Assembly (NCBI GenBank): GCA_947460165.1 | Contig: CANHKH010000228.1 | Span: 1 to 5,910, forward strand | Direction of reading: 5' to 3' | Length of the DNA: 5,910 bases | DNA from: Comamonadaceae bacterium | GTDB lineage: Bacteria; Pseudomonadota; Gammaproteobacteria; Burkholderiales; Burkholderiaceae_C | Part shown: positions 1 through 5,113 of the stretch, one piece after another | Position numbering within the stretch: position 1 is the first letter of the stretch | How the letters are laid out: every line of letters starts with the position of its first letter | Notes under the pieces: generated by a model | What the model was told of the DNA's origin: nothing | The model's input: the letters and a program-made list of their open reading frames with translations, nothing else | Databases searched by the model: none | Position numbers and translations under genes: made by a program

Positions 1-59
1 GGCCACAGTGCAGTCTGCGCAAGGTGCTTGGGGTGTGGGCGCGAGCTGCACCACCGCAT

Positions 60-371
60 CCTCACGCGTGCCCCCACCCCGGCCCTCTCCCAGAGGGGGA
101 GGGAGGAAATCGGGCGCCGTGTCTTTGCTCCCTCGCCCCTTTGGGGAGAGGGCTGGGGAGAGGGGCACGCGTGAGGCCATGGTGTTGACGCGCGATGCGT
201 CCACCCCGGCCCTCCCCCAGAGGGGGAGGGAGAAATTCGGGGCCCTGTCTTTGCTCCCTCGCCCCTTTGGGGAGAGGGTTGGGGAGAGGGGCACGCGTGA
301 GGCCAAGGTATTGACACGCGTGCCCCCACCCCGGCCCTCGCCCATAGGGGGAGGGATTCAGAATATTGCAC
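60..371. repeat. GC-rich tandem/inverted intergenic repeat (2 full units plus one truncated, ~126 bp period)
   Basis: The interval is built from a repeated unit. Unit 1 (60-176) is bounded by perfect 15-bp inverted arms, CCTCACGCGTGCCCC at 60-74 and GGGGCACGCGTGAGG at 162-176. Inside them, a CAGAGGGGGAGGGAG stretch (91-105) pairs imperfectly with TTGCTCCCTCGCCCC (125-139), so the whole unit can fold as a long hairpin. Unit 2 (about 177-302) keeps the right arm exactly (288-302) but has a degenerate left arm. Unit 3 starts near 303, repeats the left half (315-339 is identical to 63-87), and loses its right half after about 350. The linker CCATGGTGTTGA (177-188) recurs as CCAAGGTATTGA (303-314), which fixes the 126-bp spacing. 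Similar CCCTCxCCCC/GGGGxGAGGG palindromes are common between genes in Comamonadaceae and some gammaproteobacteria (recalled knowledge). No transposase is present. Positions 1-59 upstream show no assignable gene. Confidence 0.85.
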
Positions 372-410
372 GCGGCGTCCTGTTTTCTTTTCCAAAAGCA
401 GCGGCCGACT

Positions 411-416
411 AGGAGG
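411..416 (+). promoter_or_regulatory. Shine-Dalgarno AGGAGG of the SDR gene
   Basis: A full AGGAGG lies 10 bases before the ATG at 427. It supports that start over any other codon in the frame. It also marks where the repeat region gives way to real coding sequence. I see no convincing sigma-70 promoter between the repeats and this site; a TTGCAC at 366-371 has no good -10 partner. Confidence 0.8.
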
Positions 417-426
417 CGAACCCATC

Positions 427-1089
427 ATGAACACCGTGCTCATCCTCGGCGCCTCACGCGGCATTGGCCTGGAGTTCGCCCGCCAGTACGCGGCCGAGGG
501 CTGGCGCGTGCTGGCCACAGCCCGAGATGACGCCGGCCTGGAGCGCCTGCAGGCGCTGGGCTGCGAAGCGTTTCAGCTCGATGTGGCCGACCCGGCCAGC
601 GTCAGCCGCCTGTCCTGGACCTTGGATGGTGAGGTGCTGGATTTGGCGCTGTATGTGGCCGGCGTCATGGCCAGGCCAGGCGCGCTCACGCCGCCCACCC
701 AGCCCGACTTCGACCATGTCATGCGCACCAATGTGCTGGGCGCCATGCAGGCGCTGCCGCAGGTTGCGCCGCTGCTCAAGGCGGGCTGCGCCATGGCCTT
801 CATCAGCAGCCAAATGGCCAGCATCGCCGACTGCGCCAGCAGCTACGGCTGGCTGTACCGCGCCAGCAAAGCCGCTCTCAACATGGCGGTGCACGCGGCC
901 CAGCCCGACTACCCCCAAAACATCTTGGTGGCGCTCAGCCCCGGCTGGGTGCAAACCGATATGGGGGGCGATCAGGCGCCGCTCACGGTGCAAGTCAGCG
1001 TATCAAACATGCGCCGCACCTTGGCCAAGCTCGAGCTCAGCCAGCAAGGCGCTTTCCTCAACCATGACGGTGCACCCCTCCCCTGGTAA
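427..1089 (+). CDS. SDR-family NAD(P)-dependent oxidoreductase, C-factor-like
   Basis: This is a 220-residue cytosolic short-chain dehydrogenase/reductase, expected to oxidise or reduce a hydroxyl/carbonyl substrate with NAD(P)(H). The nucleotide-binding Gly motif GASRGIG is at residues 8-14 and an acidic LDV, probably near the adenine, at 51-53. The structural Asn is N102 in MRTNVLG. The catalytic serine is S127 or S128 (FISSQ), and the active site is Y144-x3-K148 within YRASKAALN. The PGWVQTDMGG segment (172-181) and the closing DGAPLPW tail match C-factor/CsgA-like SDRs, so the protein looks full length. The usual NNAG is replaced by YVAGV (76-80), which I recall in this subgroup. ATG 427 is chosen because AGGAGG precedes it and the Rossmann motif begins at once. 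It is the first gene of a co-directional cluster; the acyl-CoA dehydrogenase starts 37 bp after its stop. The substrate cannot be told from sequence. Confidence 0.93.
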   Translation: MNTVLILGASRGIGLEFARQYAAEGWRVLATARDDAGLERLQALGCEAFQLDVADPASVSRLSWTLDGEVLDLALYVAGVMARPGALTPPTQPDFDHVMRTNVLGAMQALPQVAPLLKAGCAMAFISSQMASIADCASSYGWLYRASKAALNMAVHAAQPDYPQNILVALSPGWVQTDMGGDQAPLTVQVSVSNMRRTLAKLELSQQGAFLNHDGAPLPW

Positions 1090-1126
1090 CGCACGCGCCA
1101 CCTCCATCACACCAAGGACACCTGTC

Positions 1127-2260
1127 ATGCTGCTCAACGCCGACCAAACCATGGTGCGGGACGCCATGCGCGACTTTGCCCAGCGCGAACTCTGGCCGCG
1201 CGCCGCTGAATGGGACAAGACCCATACCTTCCCGAAAGAGGTGCACCAGGGCCTGGCCGCGCTGGGCGCCTACGGCATCTGCGTGCCTGAGGAATACGGC
1301 GGCGCCCAACTGGACTACCTCACGCTGGCCGTGGCGCTCGAAGAAATTGCCGCCGGCGACGGTGGCACCAGCACCGCCATCAGTGTGACCAACTGCCCAG
1401 TCAACGCCATCTTGATGCGCTACGGCAATGCGGCGCAGAAAAAGCAGTGGCTCACGCCGCTGGCCCAAGGCCAGATGCTGGGCGCGTTCTGCCTGACCGA
1501 GCCGCAGGCCGGCAGCGATGCCTCCTCGCTGCGCACCACGGCCACGCGCCAGGGCGATGCGTATGTGCTCAAGGGCGTCAAGCAGTTCATCACCAGCGGC
1601 AAGAACGCGCAGGTGGCCATTGTCATTGCCGTGACCGACAAGGGCGCGGGCAAAAAGGGAATGAGCGCCTTCATCGTGCCCACCTCTGCGCCGGGCTACC
1701 AGGTGGCACGCCTGGAAGACAAGCTGGGCCAGCGCTCCAGCGACACCGCGCAGATCAATTTTGACGACTGCCTGATCCCGGCCGAAAACCTGATCGGCGC
1801 TGAAGGCGAGGGCTACAAAATTGCGCTGTCGGCCCTGGAAGGCGGGCGCATAGGCATTGCAGCCCAAAGCGTGGGCATGGCGCGCAGCGCGCTGGAGGTG
1901 GCCTTGGACTATGCCCGCCAGCGCGAGAGCTTTGGCGCCGCCATCATGAACCACCAGGCCGTGGGCTTTCGGCTGGCCGACTGCGCCACCGAGTTGGAGG
2001 CCGCCCGCCAGCTCATTTGGCATGCCGCGGCCCTGCGCGACGCTGGCCTGCCCTGCCTGAAAGAAGCCGCCATGGCCAAGCTGTTTGCCAGCGAAATGGC
2101 CGAGCGCGTGTGCAGCGCCGCCTTGCAAACCCTGGGCGGCTACGGCTATGTGAGCGACTTTCCCGTTGAGCGCATTTACCGCGACGTGCGCGTGTGCCAA
2201 ATTTACGAGGGCACCAGCGACATTCAAAAAATCCTCATCCAACGCGCCTTGTTCAGCTGA
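1127..2260 (+). CDS. Acyl-CoA dehydrogenase (FAD-dependent, short/medium-chain type)
   Basis: This 377-residue flavoenzyme is expected to introduce the alpha-beta double bond into acyl-CoA, passing electrons to ETF in the cytoplasm (family knowledge). The N-terminal helical domain (about 1-115) is followed by FCLTEPQAGSDASS (121-134), the first family signature, which contacts FAD and substrate. The middle beta domain carries FITSGKNA (154-161). The C-terminal helical domain has the second signature QTLGGYGYVSDFPVERIYRD (334-353) and QIYEGTSDIQ (358-367). E361 is the probable catalytic base, as in short- and medium-chain enzymes. At the alternative isovaleryl-type position, in LEGGRIG (237-243), there is a Gly rather than Glu. 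Length is normal for the family. The open frame runs far upstream inside the SDR gene, but ATG 1127 has AAGGA at 1114-1118 and begins the expected N-terminus. The chain-length or branched specificity is not decidable. The rhodanese gene follows after 27 bp. Confidence 0.96.
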   Translation: MLLNADQTMVRDAMRDFAQRELWPRAAEWDKTHTFPKEVHQGLAALGAYGICVPEEYGGAQLDYLTLAVALEEIAAGDGGTSTAISVTNCPVNAILMRYGNAAQKKQWLTPLAQGQMLGAFCLTEPQAGSDASSLRTTATRQGDAYVLKGVKQFITSGKNAQVAIVIAVTDKGAGKKGMSAFIVPTSAPGYQVARLEDKLGQRSSDTAQINFDDCLIPAENLIGAEGEGYKIALSALEGGRIGIAAQSVGMARSALEVALDYARQRESFGAAIMNHQAVGFRLADCATELEAARQLIWHAAALRDAGLPCLKEAAMAKLFASEMAERVCSAALQTLGGYGYVSDFPVERIYRDVRVCQIYEGTSDIQKILIQRALFS

Positions 2261-2287
2261 TTCATTCACCCCCCTTGAAAGACACCC

Positions 2288-2716
2288 ATGCCCATCACCA
2301 AAGGTTTTCAGCAGCTCGTCGACGAAGCCATGGCCCAGGTCACCACCTACAGCGTGGCGCAGGTGCGCGAGCGCCTGGCCGACGGCCGCCTGCAGATCGT
2401 CGACATCCGTGACCCCCGCGAACTCGAGCGCGATGGCACCCTGCCCGGCGCTTTGCTGGCCCCACGCGGCATGCTCGAATTCTGGGTGGACCCGGCCTCG
2501 CCCTACTTCAAACCCGTGTTTGCCGACGAGGCCAAAGAGTTTGTGTTGTTTTGCGGGGCAGGCTGGCGCAGCGCCCTGGCCACCAAGACGCTGCAGGACA
2601 TGGGCATGACCAACGTCGCCCACATCGACGGCGGCTTTGCCGCCTGGAAAAAGGACAGCGCGCCCATCGTGACCTTGGACGAGCACAAAAAAGAAAGCGC
2701 AGCGCGCAAAGGCTGA
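2288..2716 (+). CDS. Single-domain rhodanese-like sulfurtransferase
   Basis: This 142-residue protein with one rhodanese domain (about 20-128) is expected to carry sulfane sulfur as a cysteine persulfide. The active-site loop is CGAGWR (89-94) with C89 as nucleophile, preceded by the strand EFVLF. The CDC25-like DIRDPRE segment is at 39-45, and GGFAAW (115-120) is the typical C-terminal domain motif. The stretch LAPRGMLEFWVDPASPY (57-73) followed by a GWRSALATKTLQDMG loop resembles the polysulfide-sulfurtransferase rhodanese subgroup as I remember it. The catalytic Cys is present, so activity is plausible. There is no signal peptide, so it is probably cytosolic. ATG 2288 has only a weak GAAAGA upstream (2277-2282) but is 27 bp from the previous stop, consistent with cotranscription. 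The lysine/glutamate-rich tail (about 131-142) is probably disordered. The physiological acceptor is unknown. Confidence 0.93.
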   Translation: MPITKGFQQLVDEAMAQVTTYSVAQVRERLADGRLQIVDIRDPRELERDGTLPGALLAPRGMLEFWVDPASPYFKPVFADEAKEFVLFCGAGWRSALATKTLQDMGMTNVAHIDGGFAAWKKDSAPIVTLDEHKKESAARKG

Positions 2717-2724
2717 GCTTGTCC

Positions 2725-3105
2725 ATGCCCGTTTGCCCTTGCGGCCGTGCGACTGCGCGCGGTGCGCCCCTGCTGCTGGCCGACTGCTGCGCCCCCCTGC
2801 TCGATGGCGAGGCGGCACCCACGGCCGAACGGCTCATGCGCTCGCGCTACACAGCTTTTGTGCTGGGCCGCGTGGCGTATGTGTTGGCCACTTGGCACGC
2901 CAGCACGCGCCCGGCCGAGCTCAGCTTGGATGCCCACAAGTGGTTGGGGCTGGAGGTGCGCCGCCACGCGCTGACCGGCCCAGACGCGGCCGAGGTGGAG
3001 TTTGTGGCCCGCTTTCGCGTGGGAGGCAAAGCCGTGCGTCAGCATGAGCACAGCCGCTTTGTGCGCGAGGCCGGGCGCTGGTTTTACCTGGACGGCAAGC
3101 TCTGA
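2725..3105 (+). CDS. YchJ-family (UPF0225) protein
   Basis: This 126-residue protein belongs to the YchJ/UPF0225 group, whose function is not established. The N-terminal CPCGR (4-8) plus a CC pair (21-22) form the SEC-C-like, presumably zinc-binding cysteine set. Next come TAERLMRSRYTAFVLG (33-48) and the YVLATWHASTRP region (52-63), the family hallmark. The NTF2-like C-terminal part ends with RWFYLDGKL, matching the usual (W)xYxDG ending. The family normally has an aromatic two residues before the CC pair; here it is LADCC, a small deviation. ATG 2725 places the cysteine motif at the extreme N-terminus as expected, with AAAGG at 2708-2712. An in-frame TTG at 2719 is the only close alternative. 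The gene begins 8 bp after the rhodanese stop, so the two are almost certainly translated from one mRNA. Confidence 0.9.
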   Translation: MPVCPCGRATARGAPLLLADCCAPLLDGEAAPTAERLMRSRYTAFVLGRVAYVLATWHASTRPAELSLDAHKWLGLEVRRHALTGPDAAEVEFVARFRVGGKAVRQHEHSRFVREAGRWFYLDGKL

Positions 3106-3161
3106 TGCACCCCGTGCGTGATGTGCCTTGGGCAGGCAGTGTGCAATGGCTGTGTGGTTTG

Positions 3162-3184
3162 AAGCCCTAAGCTGTTTGGGGCTT
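3162..3184 (+). terminator. Weak hairpin after the ychJ-like gene, possible terminator
   Basis: AAGCCC (3162-3167) pairs with GGGCTT (3179-3184) around an 11-base loop. It lies in the only gap above 100 bp between the upstream cluster and the membrane genes, where a transcript end would be expected. No run of T follows (TGTGGG), so it is not a textbook intrinsic terminator. It could be a processing or pause structure. Confidence 0.3.
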
Positions 3185-3208
3185 TGTGGGCGGGCCAAGG
3201 ACGCCACA

Positions 3209-3241
3209 ATGACCTCCTCAAAGCGGGGAGGCATCAATTGA
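3209..3241 (+). CDS. Possible 10-codon leader peptide (MTSSKRGGIN)
   Basis: An ATG at 3209 is preceded by AAGGA (3197-3201) at an ideal 7-base spacing. It opens a 10-codon frame ending in TGA at 3239-3241. That stop overlaps the TTG start of the next gene (3238-3240) as TTGA. The codons run straight through the hairpin that covers the downstream Shine-Dalgarno, so a translating ribosome would unfold it. The frame is too short for coding statistics and may be chance. The case rests on the combination of Shine-Dalgarno, ATG, overlap and hairpin. No runs of one amino acid are present, so classical amino-acid attenuation is not suggested. Confidence 0.35.
   Translation: MTSSKRGGIN
3213..3231 (+). 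promoter_or_regulatory. Hairpin sequestering the Shine-Dalgarno of the small membrane protein gene
   Basis: CCTCCTC (3213-3219) can pair with GGGGAGG (3225-3231), giving 7 pairs including one T-G wobble, closed by the loop AAAGC. The right arm is the only strong Shine-Dalgarno for the TTG start at 3238. In free mRNA the ribosome site would therefore be hidden. Translation of the overlapping short leader, or binding of a factor, would expose it. The pairing is seen in the sequence; the regulatory role is inference. Confidence 0.5.
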
Positions 3242-3624
3242 AACTTGGCTTGTGGTTGGTCACTGTATTTTTGCTCTTCATCTGGACCGCAGGCATGGCC
3301 CTGTTGGCCCAGCTGCTGCCCTGGTTGGCGGTGCAACTGCCCCAGTTGGCGGGCGCCTTGCCCCCGCTGGACTCCTTGCCTTGGCCCACTTGGCTCAGTC
3401 CTTGGGTGGACGCAGCTTGGCTACAGGCCATGCAGTCCTTGCTGAGCGCTGGGCTGCAATGGTTGGCACCCATGGCCTCCATGTGGCCCTCTATGGACGG
3501 TGTAGCTTCGCTGTTGAGCGTGGCGCTGTGGCTGCTTTGGGGCCTAGGGCTGGTGCTGCTCTTGGGCTTGGCCGTCACGGCGCATGTGCTGCTGGGCCGC
3601 CGCTCGCGAAGGGTGGCCGCTTGA
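3238..3624 (+). CDS. Small two-helix membrane protein of unknown function
   Basis: This 128-residue protein is predicted to be in the inner membrane. Helix 1 covers about residues 3-31. A Trp/Pro-rich linker (about 32-88, with LPWPTWLSPWVDAAW) is followed by helix 2 at about 90-118 and a basic tail RRSRRVAA that should stay in the cytoplasm. I do not recognise a named domain; similar small Trp-rich membrane proteins occur next to other genes in Comamonadaceae (recollection). TTG 3238 is chosen because GGGGAGG lies 6 bases upstream and the hydrophobic helix starts at once. The upstream in-frame TTG at 3184 would add an unlikely polar leader, and ATG 3295 would cut helix 1. Its stop overlaps the ExoD-family gene by TTGA, so the two proteins are likely made together and may act together. 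Other frames here are also open, but this one has the coherent membrane pattern and a ribosome site. Confidence 0.75.
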   Translation: MKLGLWLVTVFLLFIWTAGMALLAQLLPWLAVQLPQLAGALPPLDSLPWPTWLSPWVDAAWLQAMQSLLSAGLQWLAPMASMWPSMDGVASLLSVALWLLWGLGLVLLLGLAVTAHVLLGRRSRRVAA

Positions 3625-4262
3625 GCCGCCCTGGGAACCATCACAGCTTGCTCGACGCCGCCTTGATCCGCCGCTTTGTGCGCGAGGCCAGGCAGAGGCG
3701 CTTGGCCAAACTGCGCGGCCAAGCGGGCGAGCCCTTGTCGCTGCAGCAGCTGCTGGCCATGCATGGCCAAGCCACCATGGGGGTGCTGCTTATTTTGCTG
3801 GCCCTGATTACCACCGTGCCTGTGGCAGGCGCTGGCATGTTGTTCAGCCTGGGCATCTTTGCTTGGGTCTGGCGCTGGGCCAGAGGCGAGGATGCTCCCC
3901 GACTGGAGCGGCTGCGTGCGCTCAAGCTGGGCCCCGAGGCGGCCTTGAAGGTCTTGCGCTGGCTGGCCTGGATGTACGCCTTTGCCCACCGCCACCTGCG
4001 GCCACGTTGGCAGGCGCTCTACAGCCCCCGGCTGCGCTGGGCTTGGGCCAGTTGGGTGGCCTTCATGGCCTTCATTATTTTTTTGCCCATCCCTCTGGGC
4101 AACTTGTTCCCGGCCGTGTCCCTGCTGCTCTTTGGCCTGGGCCTGCTCACCCGCGATGGCCTGATGATGCTGGCATCTGTGCTGCTGGGCCTGGTGGGCA
4201 TGACTTTCTTGGCGCTGGCCGGGGGGTGGTTGTGGGCGGCCGTGACGGGTTGGTGGGCCTGA
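3621..4262 (+). CDS. ExoD-family (exopolysaccharide synthesis ExoD) membrane protein
   Basis: This is a 213-residue integral membrane protein of the ExoD family (PF06055 as remembered). Rhizobial ExoD affects exopolysaccharide production and alkali tolerance; its biochemical role is not known. A soluble N-terminus containing GEPLSLQQLLAMHG (36-49) is followed by helices at about 53-71 and 72-87. Then come a basic loop and an amphipathic stretch (88-140, with LRPRWQALYSPRLRW), and helices at about 141-158, 162-178 and 181-208. The family core is visible as FLPIPLGNLFPAVSL (154-168) followed by GLGLLTRDGLMMLAS (172-186). The start is TTG 3621, which overlaps the previous TGA as TTGA and has GAAGGG at 3608-3613. 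TTG 3648 is an alternative that would shorten the N-terminus by 9 residues. The length agrees with the family (about 200). The frame remains open far upstream, but that part is shadow of the preceding gene. Confidence 0.87.
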   Translation: MSRPGNHHSLLDAALIRRFVREARQRRLAKLRGQAGEPLSLQQLLAMHGQATMGVLLILLALITTVPVAGAGMLFSLGIFAWVWRWARGEDAPRLERLRALKLGPEAALKVLRWLAWMYAFAHRHLRPRWQALYSPRLRWAWASWVAFMAFIIFLPIPLGNLFPAVSLLLFGLGLLTRDGLMMLASVLLGLVGMTFLALAGGWLWAAVTGWWA

Positions 4263-4265
4263 GGG

Positions 4266-4294
4266 CCGACTGAGTGCCTCGCCCTTCTTAAAAT
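4266..4294 (+). promoter_or_regulatory. Possible sigma-70-type promoter for the HAD gene, leaderless
   Basis: A -10-like TAAAAT (4289-4294) lies 8 bases before the ATG at 4303. A weak -35 candidate, CCGACT (4266-4271; GAC matches the consensus core), sits 17 bp upstream of it. Initiation at the usual distance would fall on or next to the ATG. No Shine-Dalgarno is visible between 4291 and 4302, which fits a leaderless transcript. Only the -10 is convincing. Confidence 0.45.
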
Positions 4295-4302
4295 CTCGGT
4301 CC

Positions 4303-4947
4303 ATGACCTTTCAAGCCATTTTGTTCGACTGCGACGGCGTGCTTGTCGACAGCGAAGCCCTCACCTGCGGCGTTTTGCGTGACATGTTCGAGGAGCAAGG
4401 CTGGCGCATGAGCCTGGCCGAGTGCATGCAGCGCTTTGTGGGCCACACCGTCAAAAGCCAGCGCGCGCTCATCGAGTCACACACCGGCGTGCCGCTCACA
4501 GACGATTGGCTGGCCCAGTTTTTTGAACGACGCAACCAGCAACTGGCCTTGCACATCACCGCCATTGACGGCATCCACGAGGCCGTGGACCACCTGCACC
4601 ACCATTGCCAAGGCCGCATCGCCGTGGCTTCGGGTGCAGACCGCTTCAAGGTGGAAATGATGCTCAAGCAAGTGGGGCTGCACACGCACTTTGAGGGCCG
4701 CATCTTCAGCGGCCACGACATGCCGCGCAGCAAGCCCCACCCGGACGTGTACCTGGCTGCCGCCGCCCACCTGGGCGTGGACCCTGCGCACTGCCTGGTG
4801 GTGGAAGACACCACCGTGGGCATCACCGCCGGCGTGGCCGCCGGCGCCACGGTGTGGGCCTACGCGCCTGAGGGCGTGGACGCTCAGCCGCTGCGGGCAG
4901 CGGGCGCGGTGCGGGTGCTGGGGCACATGCGGGAGTTGCGGCTGTAG
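4303..4947 (+). CDS. HAD-superfamily subfamily IA phosphatase (beta-PGM/YieH-like)
   Basis: This 214-residue cytosolic hydrolase is expected to remove phosphate from a small metabolite, or to isomerise a sugar phosphate. Motif I is FDCDGVLVDSE (8-18), with D9 as nucleophile and D11 as acid/base. The helical cap spans about 19-85. Motif II is VASGAD with S110, motif III is K144 in RSKPHPDVY (142-150), and motif IV is VVEDT with E168 and D169 for Mg2+. The sequence around FSGHDMPRSKPHPD resembles E. coli YieH (6-phosphogluconate phosphatase) and other beta-phosphoglucomutase-like members, but the substrate is not fixed by these motifs. All catalytic residues are intact and the length is normal. 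ATG 4303 starts just before the first beta strand. The gene lies 40 bp after the ExoD-family gene and may have its own promoter there. Confidence 0.93.
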   Translation: MTFQAILFDCDGVLVDSEALTCGVLRDMFEEQGWRMSLAECMQRFVGHTVKSQRALIESHTGVPLTDDWLAQFFERRNQQLALHITAIDGIHEAVDHLHHHCQGRIAVASGADRFKVEMMLKQVGLHTHFEGRIFSGHDMPRSKPHPDVYLAAAAHLGVDPAHCLVVEDTTVGITAGVAAGATVWAYAPEGVDAQPLRAAGAVRVLGHMRELRL

Positions 4948-4970
4948 GTTCAAGGGCTGCAGAGGCCTCA

Positions 4971-4987
4971 CAGCGTGGCAAACGCTG
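4971..4987 (+). terminator. Hairpin after the HAD phosphatase gene, possible terminator
   Basis: CAGCGT (4971-4976) and ACGCTG (4982-4987) form a perfect 6-bp stem around the loop GGCAA, 23 bases after the HAD stop codon. There is no following T-run, so termination by this stem alone is uncertain. Its position between the two transcription units is right for a terminator or a 3'-end stabiliser. Confidence 0.4.
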
Positions 4988-5021
4988 GATGCTGCAAATT
5001 CAACAAAGACGGAGTGCCTGA

Positions 5022-5046
5022 GAAAAGTCTTTAAGTGCGTCTTTTC
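5022..5046 (+). other. A-rich/T-rich stem GAAAAG...CTTTTC
   Basis: GAAAAG (5022-5027) is complementary to CTTTTC (5041-5046) across a 13-base loop. The T-rich right arm could act as the tail of a weak bidirectional terminator. The stem is weak and may be chance in an AT-rich stretch. Confidence 0.25.
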
Positions 5047-5055
5047 GATGGTACT

Positions 5056-5083
5056 TTGAATAAAAGTCGCGACATCTATTCAA
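5056..5083. promoter_or_regulatory. 28-bp dyad, candidate operator upstream of the ATPase gene
   Basis: TTGAATA (5056-5062) and TATTCAA (5077-5083) are perfect inverted arms. They are exactly centred on the 8-bp palindrome GTCGCGAC (5066-5073). Of the 14 opposing pairs, 12 match; only the positions flanking the core differ. The left arm TTGAAT could also be read as a -35 element and the right part overlaps the likely promoter region, so a bound dimer could control transcription of the gene starting at 5114. The symmetry is directly visible; the regulator and the function are unknown. Confidence 0.5.
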
Positions 5084-5102
5084 TTATATGTAAAAAAGTC
5101 GC
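5062..5102 (+). repeat. Direct repeat AAAAGTCGC (two copies, 32 bp apart)
   Basis: AAAAGTCGC occurs at 5062-5070 and again at 5094-5102, with a shorter AAAAGTC at 5023-5029. The first copy forms half of the dyad core. The second ends 11 bases before the ATG at 5114 and starts a small TCGC/GCGA inverted pair (5099-5112). They could be half-sites for one DNA-binding protein. Confidence 0.45.
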
Positions 5103-5113
5103 AAAATAGCGAG

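Larger units (their letters stand above)
4948..5113. other. AT-rich intergenic region with hairpins and repeated motifs
   Basis: No gene is seen here. The first 45 bases resemble the rest of the window. From about 4991 the composition falls to mostly A/T, in sharp contrast to the GC-rich genes on both sides. The region contains a perfect 6-bp hairpin (4971-4987), a longer-looped stem (5022-5046), a 28-bp dyad (5056-5083), and three AAAAGTC motifs at 5023, 5062 and 5094. It must hold the end of the HAD transcript and the promoter of the ATPase gene. A sharp composition change can mark a recombination or insertion boundary, but no target duplication or transposase is visible. Confidence 0.7.

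Noticed and set aside
1..59. Start of a divergent minus-strand gene or tail of an upstream gene
   Set aside because: Several frames are open over this short stretch on both strands, but none shows a recognisable motif. It is too short to support a call.
60..371. CRISPR array
   Set aside because: The repeats are long hairpin units at about 126-bp spacing without unique spacers of 30-40 bp, and no cas gene is present.
8..412. Open frame of 134 codons over the 5' repeat region
   Set aside because: It has a GTG start with no Shine-Dalgarno. Its protein is just the repeat read in frame (LLPRPFGERxGERG twice), because the period is a multiple of three. Such frames are commonly mis-annotated as hypothetical proteins.
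464..1126. N-terminal extension of the acyl-CoA dehydrogenase into the SDR gene
   Set aside because: The frame is open, but the extension is Arg/Pro/Trp-rich shadow sequence. The family N-terminus begins at ATG 1127 behind AAGGA.
2551..2724. Longer N-terminus for the YchJ-like protein
   Set aside because: It would overlap the rhodanese gene and push the CPCGR motif, normally at the extreme N-terminus, 58 residues inward.
1058..2818. 586-codon open frame on the minus strand
   Set aside because: It lies opposite the acyl-CoA dehydrogenase and rhodanese genes, which have clear family motifs. It is Gly/Ala/His-rich with no recognisable domain. Long antisense frames are expected from G/C-biased third positions.
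3252..3620. Extension of the ExoD frame upstream of 3621
   Set aside because: It is out of frame with the two-helix membrane protein, which has the ribosome site and coherent helices. ExoD-family length agrees with a start near 3621.
3234..4304. 356-codon open frame on the minus strand opposite the membrane genes
   Set aside because: The product is rich in Gln, His, Pro and Gly, a typical mirror of Leu/Trp/Ala membrane codons. There is no ribosome site or domain, and the + strand encodes a recognisable ExoD-family protein.
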